From Orychophragmus violaceus (lineage: Eukaryota > Streptophyta > Magnoliopsida > Brassicales > Brassicaceae), in NCBI GenBank assembly GCA_030180135.1, contig CM058230.1:104833503-104897502 (forward strand): a stretch of DNA of 64,000 bases, in the 5' to 3' direction. Both the position numbers and the translations under genes were made by a program. Shown piece by piece: positions 23,157 through 35,619 of this stretch (within the stretch, counting starts at the first letter, position 1; every line of letters begins with the position of its first letter). Below the pieces are notes generated by a model, which ran no database searches, was not told the origin of the DNA, and worked only from the letters and a program-made list of their open reading frames with translations.

Positions 23157-26100
23157 ATGACTACTACAAGCACACAAAACACATTCTCAATCCGGTCTGT
23201 TCTCGAAAAGGAGAAGCTGACTGGAACGAACTTCCTGACGTGGTCAAGGAACTTGAGGCTGGTCCTCAAGCAGGAGAAGAAGGATTATGTCCTTCGTGAT
23301 CCCCTCCCCGAGAGGCCTCCTAACAATGCCGCCAGGACTCTGCATAATGCTTGGGAAAAGCATTCGTCAGATGAAAATGATGTCTATTGCCTGATGTTGG
23401 CGACCATGACTGCTGAGCTGCAAATGCAGTTCGAGAGTGTGTTGTCGCCCATCGAGATAATGGCAAGCCTGAAATCGCTTTTTCAGGAGCAGGCAAGGAC
23501 TGAGAGGTTCCAGACAGTTAAGAACCTCTTAGACTGTAAGTTAGCTGCAAATGCGGCAGTGAGTCCTCATGTCTTGAAGATGATGGGTTATCTCGATCAT
23601 CTTCAGAAACTCGACTGCGCTATCAGCCAGGAACTTGCCTGCGACATCGTTCTGCAGTCTTTACCTGCAAGCTATGATCAGTTCATCCTGAACTTCAATA
23701 TGCATGGCTTGAGTAAGACATTGCCTGAGCTTCACGGAATGCTCAAGACTGCAGAGCCCAACTTGAGGAAAGCCAAGGACCCCAATGTGCTTATGGTGCA
23801 AAAGGGCAAGGGCTTTAAGAAATCCTCTGCCAAGGACAAGGGAAAGGCTAAGGCTGTTCAAGTCTCGGACAAGGACACGCCAAAGCCCAAGCCCAAATCC
23901 AAGGCTGGGCCTACTGACATCTACAGGTTCTGTAAAGAACCAGGGCATTGGAGGAGAGAATGTAAGAAATTCCTGGAAGGTCTAAAGGAATTGAAGAAGA
24001 AGACTCTCGAGACTTCTTCATCAGGTATTTTTGTTATAGAAGTTAATACAACTACTTCTGATAATACCTCATGGGTTATGGATACTGGTTGTGGGGCTCA
24101 TATTTGTACTAATATGCAGGCACTCAGCAACAGTAGGAGGCTGAAGCAAGGACAAGTGGAGCTACGAGTTGGGAATGGAGCGAAAGTTCCTGCACTAGCT
24201 GTAGGCACATACTTGTTGTCTTTACCTTCGGGATTGATTTTAGAACTCAATAATTGTTATTTTGTACCTGCGATAAGCAGAAATATTATTTCAATTTCTT
24301 TGTTGAATTTGGAAGGTTATGATTTTTCAGTTAAGAATAAATTATGTTCCTTCAATTGCAACAATTTGTTCTATGGTTGTGCCCCTCTTACGAATGGGCT
24401 TTACATACTTGATCAATCCGCGCCAATTTATAACATTGATACCAAACGATTCAAACCTAATGAGGAGAACCGAACGTTTCTATGGCATTGTCGTTTAGGG
24501 CACATCAGTGAGAAACGCATCAAGAGGCTCCATTCGTATGGACTTCTTGGCTCATTTGACTTTGAGTCATGTGAGAAATGCGAATCCTGCATGATGGGCA
24601 AAATGACACGGGCCCCCTTTAATAAACCTAACGAGAGGGCCAGTGACTTATTGGGCTTGATACACACTGATGTGTGTGGCCCAATGTCCACAAATGCAAG
24701 AGGAAACTATCAGTACTTCATTACCTTCACTGATGATTTCAGTAGGTATGGATATGTTTATTTGATGAAACATAAGTCTGAATCGTTTGAGAAATTCAGA
24801 GAATTCCAAAATGAAGTACAGAACCAACTTGGCAAAAGCATTAAGGCTCTTCGGTCCGACCGAGGAGGAGAATACTTAAGCCAAGAATTCAGTGATCATC
24901 TGAGAGAGTGTGGGATCGTATCCCAACTCACTCCTCCTGGAACACCACAATGGAATGGTGTGTCTGAGAGGAGAAATCGGACCTTATTGGATATGGTTCG
25001 ATCTATGATGAGTCACACAGACCTTCCAATATCCCTTTGGGGATATGCTCTGCTAACAGCAGTGTTCACTCTAAATAGAGCGCCATCAAAAGCAGTAGCA
25101 AAGACACCATATGAACTATGGACTGGAGAAGCTCCAGTGCTGTCTTATCTTAGAATTTGGGGTTGTGAAGCCTATGTCAAGAGATTGATCTCTGACAAGC
25201 TTACACCAAAGTCTGATAAATGCTATTTCATTGGTTATCCGAAGGAAACCAAGGCTTATTACTTCTATCTACGATCCCAGAACAAGATCTTTGTTGCCCG
25301 GGATTGTAATTTTCTTGAGAGGGAGTTTCTCTCTAAGAAAAACAGTGGGAGTAAGGTACTGCTTGAAGAAATTCAAGATGAACAGGATACTGCTCAACCT
25401 AATGAGGAAGAGCAGCAGGAGGACCTACAAGAAATTGTAGAGCCTGAACCTGTAGTACCTGAAGTTCGAAGATCCGGGAGGATCCGTCACGAACCCGAGA
25501 GATATCAAGGATTTCTCGTGACTGACTGTCATGATCTTCTGATCATTGATGGTGATGAACCATCGAACTTCAATCAAGCCATGATGGGCCCAGATTCCTC
25601 TAAGTGGCGTAAGGCCACAGATTCCGAAATGAACTCCATGTCGGTCAACCAAGTGTTTTCGTTGGTTGACTTACCCGCTGGTGTAAAAGCCATCGAGTGC
25701 AAATGGATCTTCAAGAAGAAGATTGACGTGGATGGAAATGTCCAGATTTATAAAGCCAGGTTGGTGGCAAAAGGTTTCAGACAAGTTCACGGTGTGGATT
25801 ATGATGAAACCTATTCCCCAGTGGCTATGATGAAATCTATTCGGATTCTACTAGCAACTGCAGCTTTTCATGATTATGAAATTTGGCAGATGGACGTGAA
25901 AACCGCCTTCCTGAATGGTATTCTGGAAGAGGATGTGTATATGACGCAACCTGACGGTTACATAGATCCAAAGAATGCTGGGAAAGTATGCAAGCTTCAT
26001 AAATCCATTTATGGATTGAAGCAAGCATCGAGGAGCTGGAATCTTCGTTTTGATGAAGCGATCAAGCAATTTGACTTCATCAGAAACGAAGAAGAACAAT

Positions 26101-27131
26101 GCGTGTATAAGAAAACTAGTGGGAGCAAGATAGTATTTCTTATTCTGTATGTCGATGACATACTGCTTCTCGGAAACGACATTCCAATGCTGAAGTCCGT
26201 AAAGGACTGGCTTGGAAGTTGTTTTTCCATGAAAGACATGGGTGAAGCCGCATACGTTCTTGGAATCAGGATCTACCGGGATAGATCTAGAAGGCTGATA
26301 GGCTTGTGTCAAGATTCATACATTGACAAAGTCCTGCAAAGATTCAGCATGAAGGATTCCAAGAAGGGCTTCACGCCAATGGTACATGGCACAACGCTAA
26401 GCAAGAAGCAGAGCCCTACGACGGCTGCTGAGCTTGAGCGCATGAAGAATATTCCTTATGCATCTGCAATAGGATCTATCATGTATGCCATGATCTGTAC
26501 TCGTCCTGATGTTGCTTATGCATTGAGCATGACGAGTAGATACCAGTCAAATCCAGGTGAAAGCCACTGGATTGCCGTCAAGAATATCCTAAAGTATCTA
26601 AGACATACTAAGGACAAGTTCTTGGTGTACGGTGGAAGTGATGTGCTTGAAGTCAGTGGATTCACAGACGCAAGTTTCCAGACAGACCAAGATGATTTCC
26701 GGTCACAGTCCGGTTATATCTTTTGTCTGAATGGCGGTGCAATCAGTTGGAGAAGCTCCAAGCAAGACACCGTTGCTGATTCCACTACAGAAGCTGAATA
26801 TATCGCCGCTTCGGAAGCAGCGAAGGAAGCTGTTTGGATACGAAAGTTCATTATTGAACTAGGTGTGATACCTAATGCGGCTGAGCCTCTGGCACTGTTT
26901 TGTGTTAACAATGGTGCTATTGCTCAGGCAAAGGAACCAAGATCACACCAGAAATCCAAGCATGTGCTAAGAAAATTTCACTTGATACGTGATATCATTA
27001 ATAGAAAGGAAGTCAAGATTAGCCGAGTTCAGACAGATGATAACGTCGCTGATCCATTGACAAAGCCACTCCCAAGACCTAAGCTCGAGTTCCTAACTGA
27101 AGCTGTAGGCATTAGAGACATTGAAATGTAA
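23157..27131 (+). CDS. Ty1/copia Gag-Pol polyprotein, 1324 residues, uninterrupted
   Basis: The frame encodes the capsid and enzymes for retrotransposition; it is cleaved by its own protease in cytoplasmic particles. Order: Gag (about residues 15-240); zinc knuckle at 256-269 reading Y256, C259, H264, C269, so the first Cys of CCHC is Tyr (TAC); protease DTG at 309-311; integrase HHCC zinc finger with H444/H449 and C475/C478; integrase core D505, D568, E604 (D-35-E exact); a linker; reverse transcriptase about 817-1080 with D913 (MDVKTAFLNG) and YVDD at 998-1001; RNase H with D1171 and the TEAEY Glu at 1212-1214. The third RNase H Asp, expected in CDN, is Val (V1250, GTT). The ATG at 23157 fits the Gag N-terminus and lies 2 nt after a splice-acceptor-like AG. 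There is no frameshift or internal stop. The two lost residues suggest that this copy makes a defective product. Confidence 0.96.
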   Translation: MTTTSTQNTFSIRSVLEKEKLTGTNFLTWSRNLRLVLKQEKKDYVLRDPLPERPPNNAARTLHNAWEKHSSDENDVYCLMLATMTAELQMQFESVLSPIEIMASLKSLFQEQARTERFQTVKNLLDCKLAANAAVSPHVLKMMGYLDHLQKLDCAISQELACDIVLQSLPASYDQFILNFNMHGLSKTLPELHGMLKTAEPNLRKAKDPNVLMVQKGKGFKKSSAKDKGKAKAVQVSDKDTPKPKPKSKAGPTDIYRFCKEPGHWRRECKKFLEGLKELKKKTLETSSSGIFVIEVNTTTSDNTSWVMDTGCGAHICTNMQALSNSRRLKQGQVELRVGNGAKVPALAVGTYLLSLPSGLILELNNCYFVPAISRNIISISLLNLEGYDFSVKNKLCSFNCNNLFYGCAPLTNGLYILDQSAPIYNIDTKRFKPNEENRTFLWHCRLGHISEKRIKRLHSYGLLGSFDFESCEKCESCMMGKMTRAPFNKPNERASDLLGLIHTDVCGPMSTNARGNYQYFITFTDDFSRYGYVYLMKHKSESFEKFREFQNEVQNQLGKSIKALRSDRGGEYLSQEFSDHLRECGIVSQLTPPGTPQWNGVSERRNRTLLDMVRSMMSHTDLPISLWGYALLTAVFTLNRAPSKAVAKTPYELWTGEAPVLSYLRIWGCEAYVKRLISDKLTPKSDKCYFIGYPKETKAYYFYLRSQNKIFVARDCNFLEREFLSKKNSGSKVLLEEIQDEQDTAQPNEEEQQEDLQEIVEPEPVVPEVRRSGRIRHEPERYQGFLVTDCHDLLIIDGDEPSNFNQAMMGPDSSKWRKATDSEMNSMSVNQVFSLVDLPAGVKAIECKWIFKKKIDVDGNVQIYKARLVAKGFRQVHGVDYDETYSPVAMMKSIRILLATAAFHDYEIWQMDVKTAFLNGILEEDVYMTQPDGYIDPKNAGKVCKLHKSIYGLKQASRSWNLRFDEAIKQFDFIRNEEEQCVYKKTSGSKIVFLILYVDDILLLGNDIPMLKSVKDWLGSCFSMKDMGEAAYVLGIRIYRDRSRRLIGLCQDSYIDKVLQRFSMKDSKKGFTPMVHGTTLSKKQSPTTAAELERMKNIPYASAIGSIMYAMICTRPDVAYALSMTSRYQSNPGESHWIAVKNILKYLRHTKDKFLVYGGSDVLEVSGFTDASFQTDQDDFRSQSGYIFCLNGGAISWRSSKQDTVADSTTEAEYIAASEAAKEAVWIRKFIIELGVIPNAAEPLALFCVNNGAIAQAKEPRSHQKSKHVLRKFHLIRDIINRKEVKISRVQTDDNVADPLTKPLPRPKLEFLTEAVGIRDIEM

Positions 27132-27971
27132 TCTAAATTTGAGTGGGAGTTTGAGGGCTTTATTTAGTTATTGATATGTTCTTGTAAAACATTTTATGAT
27201 GTTTAATGAAATTATTATTTCAAGATTATTTTAACTGTGATGAAATAATCGTTCCAAAATGATATGAACCATTTTATAGGTCATCGAAGTAAGTGACTTG
27301 ATCTTGAGTCATCAAAGTCATTTAGCTTGATCATGAGACCCTATATTTGATAGATGGCTTATATCATCCTGTCCCTAGTCGAAGGTTGTTGAAATTAGAA
27401 CACCAACAACCGTGTGAGACTAGATTGGTATGTGACTTATGACAAAGTCTCAGTGTGTCATAGATGCGCGGCATCAAAGTCAGTACATAGGTGTATGTTG
27501 GGTACATACGACCGGACATGACCCGATTATAAGAACTCTTCAGGATATTTATATCTGTGTCATAAGAGATTCTTACTACGACTATAGAGTATAGTCCTTA
27601 GACCTGAGTTCGCATGCATGTGACTGCACATGAACTAATGCACTTTGATCATTGTCTAACACTGTCGTTAAGCGATAGTTATAAGGACCCTGTTTGGGTG
27701 TATTATGAAATGAGTAGTTTACAGTGATGGAACAAGACGGGATTTGTCCCTCCAATATAAATGGAGTGAATATCTCTAGGCCAATCGGAGATTTGATTAC
27801 TGGAAAATGCATGGCCATGCTCAAACGGACTTTCCCGAGTCGTTTGGATTGTCAGTATCAAATCAGAGTCCGATGAACAAGATTAGGCTTTATAAGGATG
27901 ACACTAATCTTGCCTTATGACTAATCGAGATATTGAGACAAAAGGATTATGAATACAGAGATTCCAGTTCA
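27132..27971 (+). other. Copia 3' untranslated internal region
   Basis: About 840 bp between the pol stop and the polypurine tract. I see no conserved reading frame and no env-like gene. A PPT-like purine stretch, GAGTGGGAGTTTGAGGG, occurs at about 27140-27157, just after the stop codon; the rest is AT-rich with scattered short repeats of GTCAT and TGATC. Confidence 0.8.
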
Positions 27972-27981
27972 AGTGGGAGAT
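27971..27981 (+). other. Polypurine tract of copia element
   Basis: AAGTGGGAGAT lies directly before the 3' LTR start at 27982. It is the plus-strand primer expected at this place. Confidence 0.88.
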
Positions 27982-28617
27982 TGTTGGAATTATGTCCAGT
28001 AATCTCTGTACTGTCTCTAGAAAGTAAGAGTATGTCAATGATCAGACATAAGTCATATAATACTGGGGGTCATGATGGCTTGCTAGAGTCCGCTCATGAT
28101 CTATAAGTCTTGGACTTATTGCCTTTATTATATGATCCCATATGGGTCACACGCCTAAGCTAACAGGAAAATGTGTAGGAATGGTTTAGCAGAAGTACGG
28201 TAAAAGTGCTAGGCATTTACTGTACTTAGAGAGACTAAAGGGCCTGATTAAATCTAAGGGATTTAATCAGACTGAGATTTGGGCCCAAAAGCCCATAAGA
28301 ACTGGACAAGGGTTTTAATAATAAAACTTGCCCTAGCTCTTATTTTCTCAGCCACTTCTGCGCCTCCCTCTCTCTTTCTCTGCGCCTCCCAACAGCTGGT
28401 CTAGCAGCCTATTTCCTGTGCGTGCGTGTGTGAGCCTTTGGAGGAGCTATCTCTTGGTGGTTCTGCTGATCTCTGACCCGTACCTCCCCTTTCCGCTGCA
28501 AAACAAGGTAACAGGTGAGATCCTTTATGATTCTAGCAAGAGAACCTAGATCTGGCATGTTTAGTAGGATCAATTAATCTGATGAATTGAACCAGGAAAT
28601 ACTAAACGAATCCTTCA
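27982..28617 (+). repeat. 3' LTR of copia element (636 bp)
   Basis: Same length as the 5' LTR, with 5 substitutions seen. It ends in AATCCTTCA, followed by the target duplication CCGTG and satellite. Confidence 0.96.
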
Positions 28618-28622
28618 CCGTG
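28618..28622. repeat. Right target-site duplication CCGTG of the copia element
   Basis: Matches 20943-20947. It lies at monomer positions 6-10, at the left edge of the satellite dyad loop. Confidence 0.95.
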
Positions 28623-31600
28623 GGACACTCGCGGTGCATGAAAAACCAAGTGTTCATGGCCCGGGAAGAATCGGGTCGAGTTTTTTCGAAAGTATCACGA
28701 CCAAAACCCCTCATATGGACAGTAAGGAGGTGTGGTGGAGGAAACGGGTGAAAAAATGAAGGGATAGGATAAACTGATCGTGGACTGATCCTATGCACCG
28801 TGGGACAGTCGCGGTGCATGAAAAACCAAGTGTTCATGGCCCGGGAAGAATCGGTTCGAGTTTTTTCGAAAGTACCACGACCAAAACCCCTCACATGGAC
28901 AGTAAGGAGGTGTGGTGGAGGAAACGGGTGAACAAAATGACGGGATAGGATAAACTGATCCTGGACTGATCCTATGCACCGTGAGACAGTCGGGTGCATG
29001 AAAAACCAAGTGTTCATGGCCCAGGAAGAATCGGGTCAAGTTTTTTCGAAAGTACCACGACCAAAACCCCTCATATGGATAGTAAGGAGGTGTGGTGGAG
29101 GAAACGGGTGAAAAAAAATTGACGGGATAGGATAAACTGATCGTGGACTGAAAGCTATGCACCGTGGGACAGTCGCGGTGCATGAAAAACCAAGTGTTCA
29201 TGGCCCGGGAAGAATCGGGTCGAGTTTTTTCGAAAGTACCACGACCAAAACCCCTCATATGGATAGTAAGGAGGTGTGGTGGAGGAAACGGGTGAAAAAA
29301 AAAATGACGGGATAGGATAAACTGATCGTAGACTGATCCTATGCACCGTGGGACAGTCGCGGTGCATGAAAAACCAAGTGTTTATGGCCCGGGAAGAATC
29401 GGGTCGAGTTTTTTTGAAAGTAACACGACCAAAACCCCTCATATGGACAATAAGGAGGTGTGGTGGAGGCAACGGGTGAAAAAAATGACGGGATAGGATA
29501 AATTGATCGTGGACTGATCCTATGCACCGTGGGACAGTCGCGGTGCATGAAAAACCAAGTGTTCATGGCCCGGGAAGAATCGGTTCGAGTTTTTTCGAAA
29601 GTACCACGACCAAAACCCCTCACATGGACAGTAAGGAGGTGTGGTGGAGGAAACGGGTGAAAAAAATGACGGGATAGGATAAACTGATCCTGGACTGATC
29701 CTATGCACCGTGGGACAGTCGCGGTGCATGAAAAACCAAGTGTTCATGGCCCGGGAAGAATCAGGTCGAGTTTTTTCGAAAGTACCACGACCAAAACCCC
29801 TCATATGGATAGTAAGGAGGTGTGGTGGAGGAAACGATTGAAAAAAAATGACGGGATAGGATAAACTGATCGTGGACTGATCCTATGCACCGTGGGACAG
29901 TCGCGGTGCATGAAAAACCAAGTGTTCATGGCCTGGGAAGAATCGGGTCGAGTTTTTTCGAAAGTGCCACGACCAAAACCCCTCATATGGACAATAAGGA
30001 GGTGTGGTGGAGGAAATGGGTGAAAAAAATGACGGGATAGGATAAATTGATCGTGGACTGATCCTATGCACCGTGGGACAGTCGCGGTGCATGAAAAACC
30101 AAGTGTTCATGGCCCGGGAAGAATCGGTTCGAGTTTTTTCGAAAGTACCATGACCAAAACCCCTCATATGGAAAGTAAGGAGGTGTGGTGGAGGAAACGG
30201 GTGACAAAAATGACGGGATAGGATAAACTGATCGGGGACTGATCCTATGCACCGTGGAACAGTCGTGGTGCATGAAAAACCAAGTGTTCATGGCCCGGGA
30301 AGAATCAGGTCGAGTTTTTTCGTAAGTACCACGACCAAAACCCCTCATATGGACAGTAAGGAGGTGTGGTGGAGGAAACGGGTGAAAAAAAACTGACGGG
30401 ATAGGATAAACTGATCGCGGACTGATCCTATGCACCGTGGGACAGTCGCGGTGCATGAAAAACCAAGTGTTCATGGCCCGGGAAGAATCGGTTCGAGTTT
30501 TTTCGAAAGTACCACGACCAAAACCCCTCATATGGACAGTAAGGAGGTGTGGTGGAGGAAACAGGTGAAAAAAAGAATGACGGGATAGGATAAACTGATC
30601 ATGGACTGATCCTATGCACCGTGGGACAGTCGCGGTGCATGAAAACCAAGTGTTCATGGCCCGGGAAGAATCGGGTCGAGTTTTTTCGAAAGTACCACGA
30701 CCAAAACACCTCATATGGACAGTAAGGAGGTGTGTGGAGGAAACGGGTGAAAAAAATGACGGGATATGGTAAACTGATCGTGGACTGATCCTATGCACCG
30801 TGGGACAGTCGCGGTGCATGAAAAACCAAGTGTTCATGGCCCGGGAAGAACCGGGTCAAGTTTTTTTGAAAGTACCACGACCAAAACCCCTCACATGGAC
30901 AGTAAGGAGGTGTGGTGGAGGAAACGGGTGAAAAAAATGACGGGATAGGATAAACTGATCCTGGACTGATCCTATGCACCGTGGGACAGTCGCGGTGCAT
31001 GAAAAACCAAGTGTTCATGGCCCGGGAAGAATCGGGTCGAGTTTTTTCAAAAGTACCACGACCAAAACCCCTCATATGGATAGTAAGGAGGTGTGGTGGA
31101 GGAAACGGGTGAAAAAAAATGACGGGATAGGATAAACTGATCGTGGACTGAAACCTATGCACCGTGGGACAGTCGCGGTGCATGAAAAACCAAGTGTTCA
31201 TGGCCCGGGAAGAATCGGGTCGAGTTTTTTCGAAAGTACCACGACCAAAACCCCTCATATGGATAGTAAGGAGGTGTGGTGGAGGAAACGGGTGAAAAAA
31301 AAAATGACGGGATAGGATAAACTGATCGTGGACTGATCCTATGCACCGTGGGACAGTCGCGGTGCATGAAAAACCAAGTGTTTATGGCCCGGGAAGAATC
31401 GGGTCGAGTTTTTTTGAAAGTAACACGACCTAAACCCCTCATATGGACAATAAGGAGGTGTGGTGGAGGCAACGGGTGAAAAAAATGACGGGATAGGATA
31501 AATTGATCGTGGACTAATCCTATGCACCGTGGGACAGTCGCGGTGCATGAAAAACCAAGTGTTCATGGCCCGGGAAGAATCGGTTCGAGTTATTTCGAAA

Positions 31601-31743
31601 GTACCACGACCAAAACCCCTCACATGGACAGTAAGGAGGTGTGGTGGAGGAAACGGGTGAAAAAAATGACGGGATAGGATAAACTGATCCTGGACTGATC
31701 CTATGCACCGTGGGACAGTCGCGGTGCATGAAAAACAAGGTTT

Positions 31744-33560
31744 TCATGGCCCGGGAAGAATCGGGTCATTTTTTTCGAAAGTACCACGACCAAAACCCCT
31801 CATATGGATAGTAAGGAGGTGTGGTGGAGGAAACGGGTGAAAAAAAAATGACGGGATAGGATAAACTGATCGTGGACTGATCCTATGCACCGTTGGACAG
31901 TCGCGGTGCATGAAAAACAAAGTGTTCATGGCCCGGGAAGAATCGGGTCTAGTGTTTTCGAAAGTACCACGACCAAGACCCCTCATATGGACAATAAGGA
32001 GATGTGGTGGAGAAAACGGGTGAAAAAAAATTGACGGGATAGGATAAATTGATCGTGGACTGATCCTATGCACCGTGGGACAGTCGCGGTGCATGAAAAA
32101 CCAAGTGTTCATGGCCCGAGAAGAATCGGTTCGAGTTTTTTCGAAAGTACCACGACCAAAACCCCTCACATGGACAGTGAGGAGGTGTGGTGGAGGAAAC
32201 GGGTGAAAAAATGACGGGATAGGATAAACTGATCGTGGACTGATCCTATGCACCGTGGGACAGTCGCGGTGCATGAAAAACCAAGTGTTCATGGCCCGCG
32301 AAGAATCGGGTCGAGTTTTTTCGAAAGTATCACGACCAAAACCCCTCATATGGACAGTAAGGAGGTGTGGTGGAGGAAACGGGTGAAAAAAACTGACGGG
32401 ATAGGTCAAACTGATCGTGGACTGATCCTATGCACCGTGGGACAGTCGCGGTGCATGAAAAACCAAGTGTTCATGGCCCGGGAAGAATTGGTTCGAGTTT
32501 TTTCGAAAGTACCATGACCAAAACCCCTCACATGGACAGTATGGAGGTGTGGTGGAGGAAACGGGTGAAAAAAATGACGGGATAGGATAAACTGATCCTG
32601 GACTGATCCTATGCACCGTGGGACAGTCGCGGTGCATGAAAAACAAGGTTTTCATGGCCCGGGAAGAATCGGGTCATTTTTTTCGAAAGTACCACGACCA
32701 AAACCCCTCATATGGATAGTAAGGAGGTGTGGTGGAGGAAACGGGTGAAAAAAATGACGGGATAGGATAAACTGATCGTGGACTGATCCTATGCACCGTT
32801 GGACAGTCGCGGTGCATGAAAAACAAAGTGTTCATGGCCCGGGAAGAATCGGGTCTAGTGTTTTCGAAAGTACCACGACCAAGACCCCTCATATGGACAA
32901 TAAGGAGATGTGGTGGAGAAAACGGGTGAAAAAAAATTGACGGGATAGGATAAATTGATCGTGGACTGATCCTATGCACCGTGGGACAGTCGCGGTGCAT
33001 GAAAAACCAAGTGTTCATGGCCCGGGAAGAATCGGTTCGAGTTTTTTCGAAAGTACCACGACCAAAACCCTTCACATGGACAGTGAGGAGGTGTGGTGGA
33101 GGAAACGGGTGAAAAAATGACGGGATAGGATAAACTGATCGTGGACTGATCCTATGCACCGTGGGACAGTCGCGGTGCATGAAAAACCAAGTGTTCATGG
33201 CCCGCGAAGAATCGGGTCGAGTTTTTTCGAAAGTATCACGACCAAAACCCCTCATATGGACAGTAAGGAGGTGTGGTGGAGGAAACGGGTGAAAAAAACT
33301 GACGGGATAGGTCAAACTGATCGTGGACTGATCCTATGCACCGTGGGACAGTCGCGGTGCATGAAAAACCAAGTGTTCATGGCCCGGGAAGAATCGGTTC
33401 GAGTTTTTTCGAAAGTACCATGACCAAAACCCCTCACATGGACAGTATGGAGGTGTGGTGGAGGAAACGGGTGAAAAAAATGACGGAATAGGATAAACTG
33501 ATCCTGGACTGATCCTATGCACCGTGGGACACTAACGGTGCATGAAAAACCAAGTGTTCA
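31744..33560. repeat. 5-monomer tandem duplication (906-bp spacing)
   Basis: The series of variants GTCATTTTTTTCG, ACCGTTGGACAG, CTAGTGTTTTCG, GGAGATGTGGTGGAGAAAAC, CAGTGAGGAGG, CCCGCGAAG, CTGACGGGATAGGTC occurs twice at a spacing of about 906 bp, and again near 37.4-38.2 kb. Confidence 0.8.
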
Positions 33561-33980
33561 TGGCCCGGGAAGAATCGGGTCGAGTTTTTTCGAAAGTATC
33601 ACGACCAAAACCCCTCATATGGACAGTAAGGAGGTGTGGTGGAGGAAACGGGTGAAAAAAATGAAGGGATAGGATAAACTGATCGTGGACTGAACCTATG
33701 CACCGTGGGACAGTCGCGGTGCATGAAAAATCAAGTGTTCATGGCCCGGGAAGAATCGGTTCGAGTTTTTTCGAAAGTACCACGACCAAAACCCCTCACA
33801 TGGATAGTAAGGAGGTGTGGTGGAGGAAACGGGTGAAAAAATGACGGGATAGGATAAACTGATCCTGGACTGATCCTATGCACCGTGAGACAGTCGGGTG
33901 CATGAAAAACCAAGTGTTCATGGCCCAGGAAGAATCGGGTCAAGTTTTTTCGAAAGTACCACGACCAAAACCCCTCATAT

Positions 33981-35619
33981 GGATAGTAAGGAGGTGTGGT
34001 GGAGGAAACGGGTGAAAAAAAATTGACGGGATAGGATAAACTGATCGTGGACTGAAACCTATGCACCGTGGGACAGTCGCGGTGCATGAAAAACCAAGTG
34101 TTCATGGCCCAGGAAGAATCGGGTCAAGTTTTTTCGAAAGTACCACAACCAAAACACCTCATATGGACAGTAAGGAGGTGTGTGGAGGAAACGGGTGAAA
34201 AAAATGACGGGATATGGTAAACTGATCGTGGACTGATCCTATGCACCGTGGGACAGTCGCGGTGCATGAAAAACCAAGTGTTCATGGCCCGGGAAGAACC
34301 GGGTCAAGTTTTTTTGAAAGTACCACGACCAAAACCCCTCACATGGACAGTAAGGAGGTGTGGTGGAGGAAACGGGTGAAAAAAATGACGGGATAGGATA
34401 AACTGATCCTGGACTGATCCTATGCACCGTGGGACAGTCGCGGTGCATGAAAAACCAAGTGTTCATGGCCCGGGAAGAATCGGGTCGAGTTTTTTCAAAA
34501 GTACCACGACCAAAACCCCTCATATGGATAGTAAGGAGGTGTGGTGGAGGAAACGGGTGAAAAAAAAATAACGGGATAGGATAAACTGATCGTGGACTGA
34601 AACCTATGCACCGTGGGACAGTCGCGGTGCATGAAAAACCAAGTGTTCATGGCCCGGGAAGAATCGGGTCGAATTTTTTCGAAAGTACCACGACCAAAAC
34701 CCCTCATATGGATAGTAAGGAGGTGTGGTGGAGGAAACGGGTGAAAAAAAAATGACGGGATAGGATAAACTGATCGTGGACTGATCCTATGCACCGTGGG
34801 ACAGTCGCGGTGCATGAAAAACCAAGTGTTTATGGCCCAAGAAGAATCGGGTCGAGTTTTTTTGAAAGTAACACGACCTAAACCCCTCATATGGACAATA
34901 AGGAGGTGTGGTGGAGGCAACGGGTGAAAAAAATGACGGGATAGGATAAATTGATCGTGGACTAATCCTATGCACCGTGGGACAGTCGCGGTGCATGAAA
35001 AACCAAGTGTTCATGGCCCGGGAAGAATCGGTTCGAGTTATTTCGAAAGTACCACGACCAAAACCCCTCACATGGACAGTAAGGAGGTGTGGTGGAGGAA
35101 ACGGGTGAAAAAAATGACGGGATAGGATAAACTGATCCTGGACTGATCCTATGCACCGTGGGACAGTCGCGGTGCATGAAAAACAAGGTTTTCATGGCCC
35201 GGGAAGAATCGGGTCGAGTTTTTTCGAAAGTACCACGACCAAAACCCCTCATATGGATAGTAAGGAGGTGTGGTGGAGGAAACGGGTGAAAAAAAATGAC
35301 GGGATAGGATAAACTGATCGTGGACTGATCCTATGCACCGTGGGACAGTCGCGGTGCATGAAAAACCAAGTGTTCATGTCCCGGGAAGAATCGGGTCTAG
35401 TTTTTTCGAAAGTGCCACGACCAAGACCCCTCATATGGACAATAAGGAGATGTGGTGGAGAAAACGGGTGAAAAAAAATTGACGGGATAGGATAAATTGA
35501 TCGTGGACTGATCCTATGCACCGTGGGACAGTCGCGGTGCATGAAAAACCAAGTGTTCATGGCCCGGGAAGAATCGGTTTGAGTTTTTTCGAAAGTACCA
35601 CGACCAAAACCCCTCATAT
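33981..35619. repeat. 9-monomer unit (1639 bp), copy 1
   Basis: About 33981-35619 recurs at +1639. Shared private variants include CCACAACCAAAACACC, the shortened purine block, GGTCAAGTTTTTTTG, TTTTTTCAAAAG, GAATTTTTTCG, CGACCTAAACCCC and TTCATGTCCCGGG in the same order. Boundaries are approximate. Confidence 0.85.

Larger units (their letters stand above)
20948..28617 (+). mobile_element. Full-length Ty1/copia LTR retrotransposon, 7670 bp
   Basis: The element has two 636-bp LTRs (TG...CA), a tRNA-iMet-type primer-binding site 1 nt after the 5' LTR, one Gag-Pol frame in the order Gag, zinc knuckle, protease, integrase, reverse transcriptase, RNase H (the Ty1/copia order), a polypurine tract before the 3' LTR, and a 5-bp target duplication. 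The LTRs differ at 5 sites in my comparison (about 0.8%), so it is a fairly recent insertion: near 0.3 million years if 1.3e-8 substitutions per site per year applies. Lineage is uncertain; Gag resembles Tork/Angela-like plant copia elements from memory of family motifs. It sits in the satellite in + orientation. Confidence 0.96.

Noticed and set aside
21245..23299. Short frames in the copia LTR and leader (65-82 codons) as accessory genes
   Set aside because: No similarity to known domains; one overlaps the gag start in another frame. They are better seen as upstream ATGs in a leader or intron.
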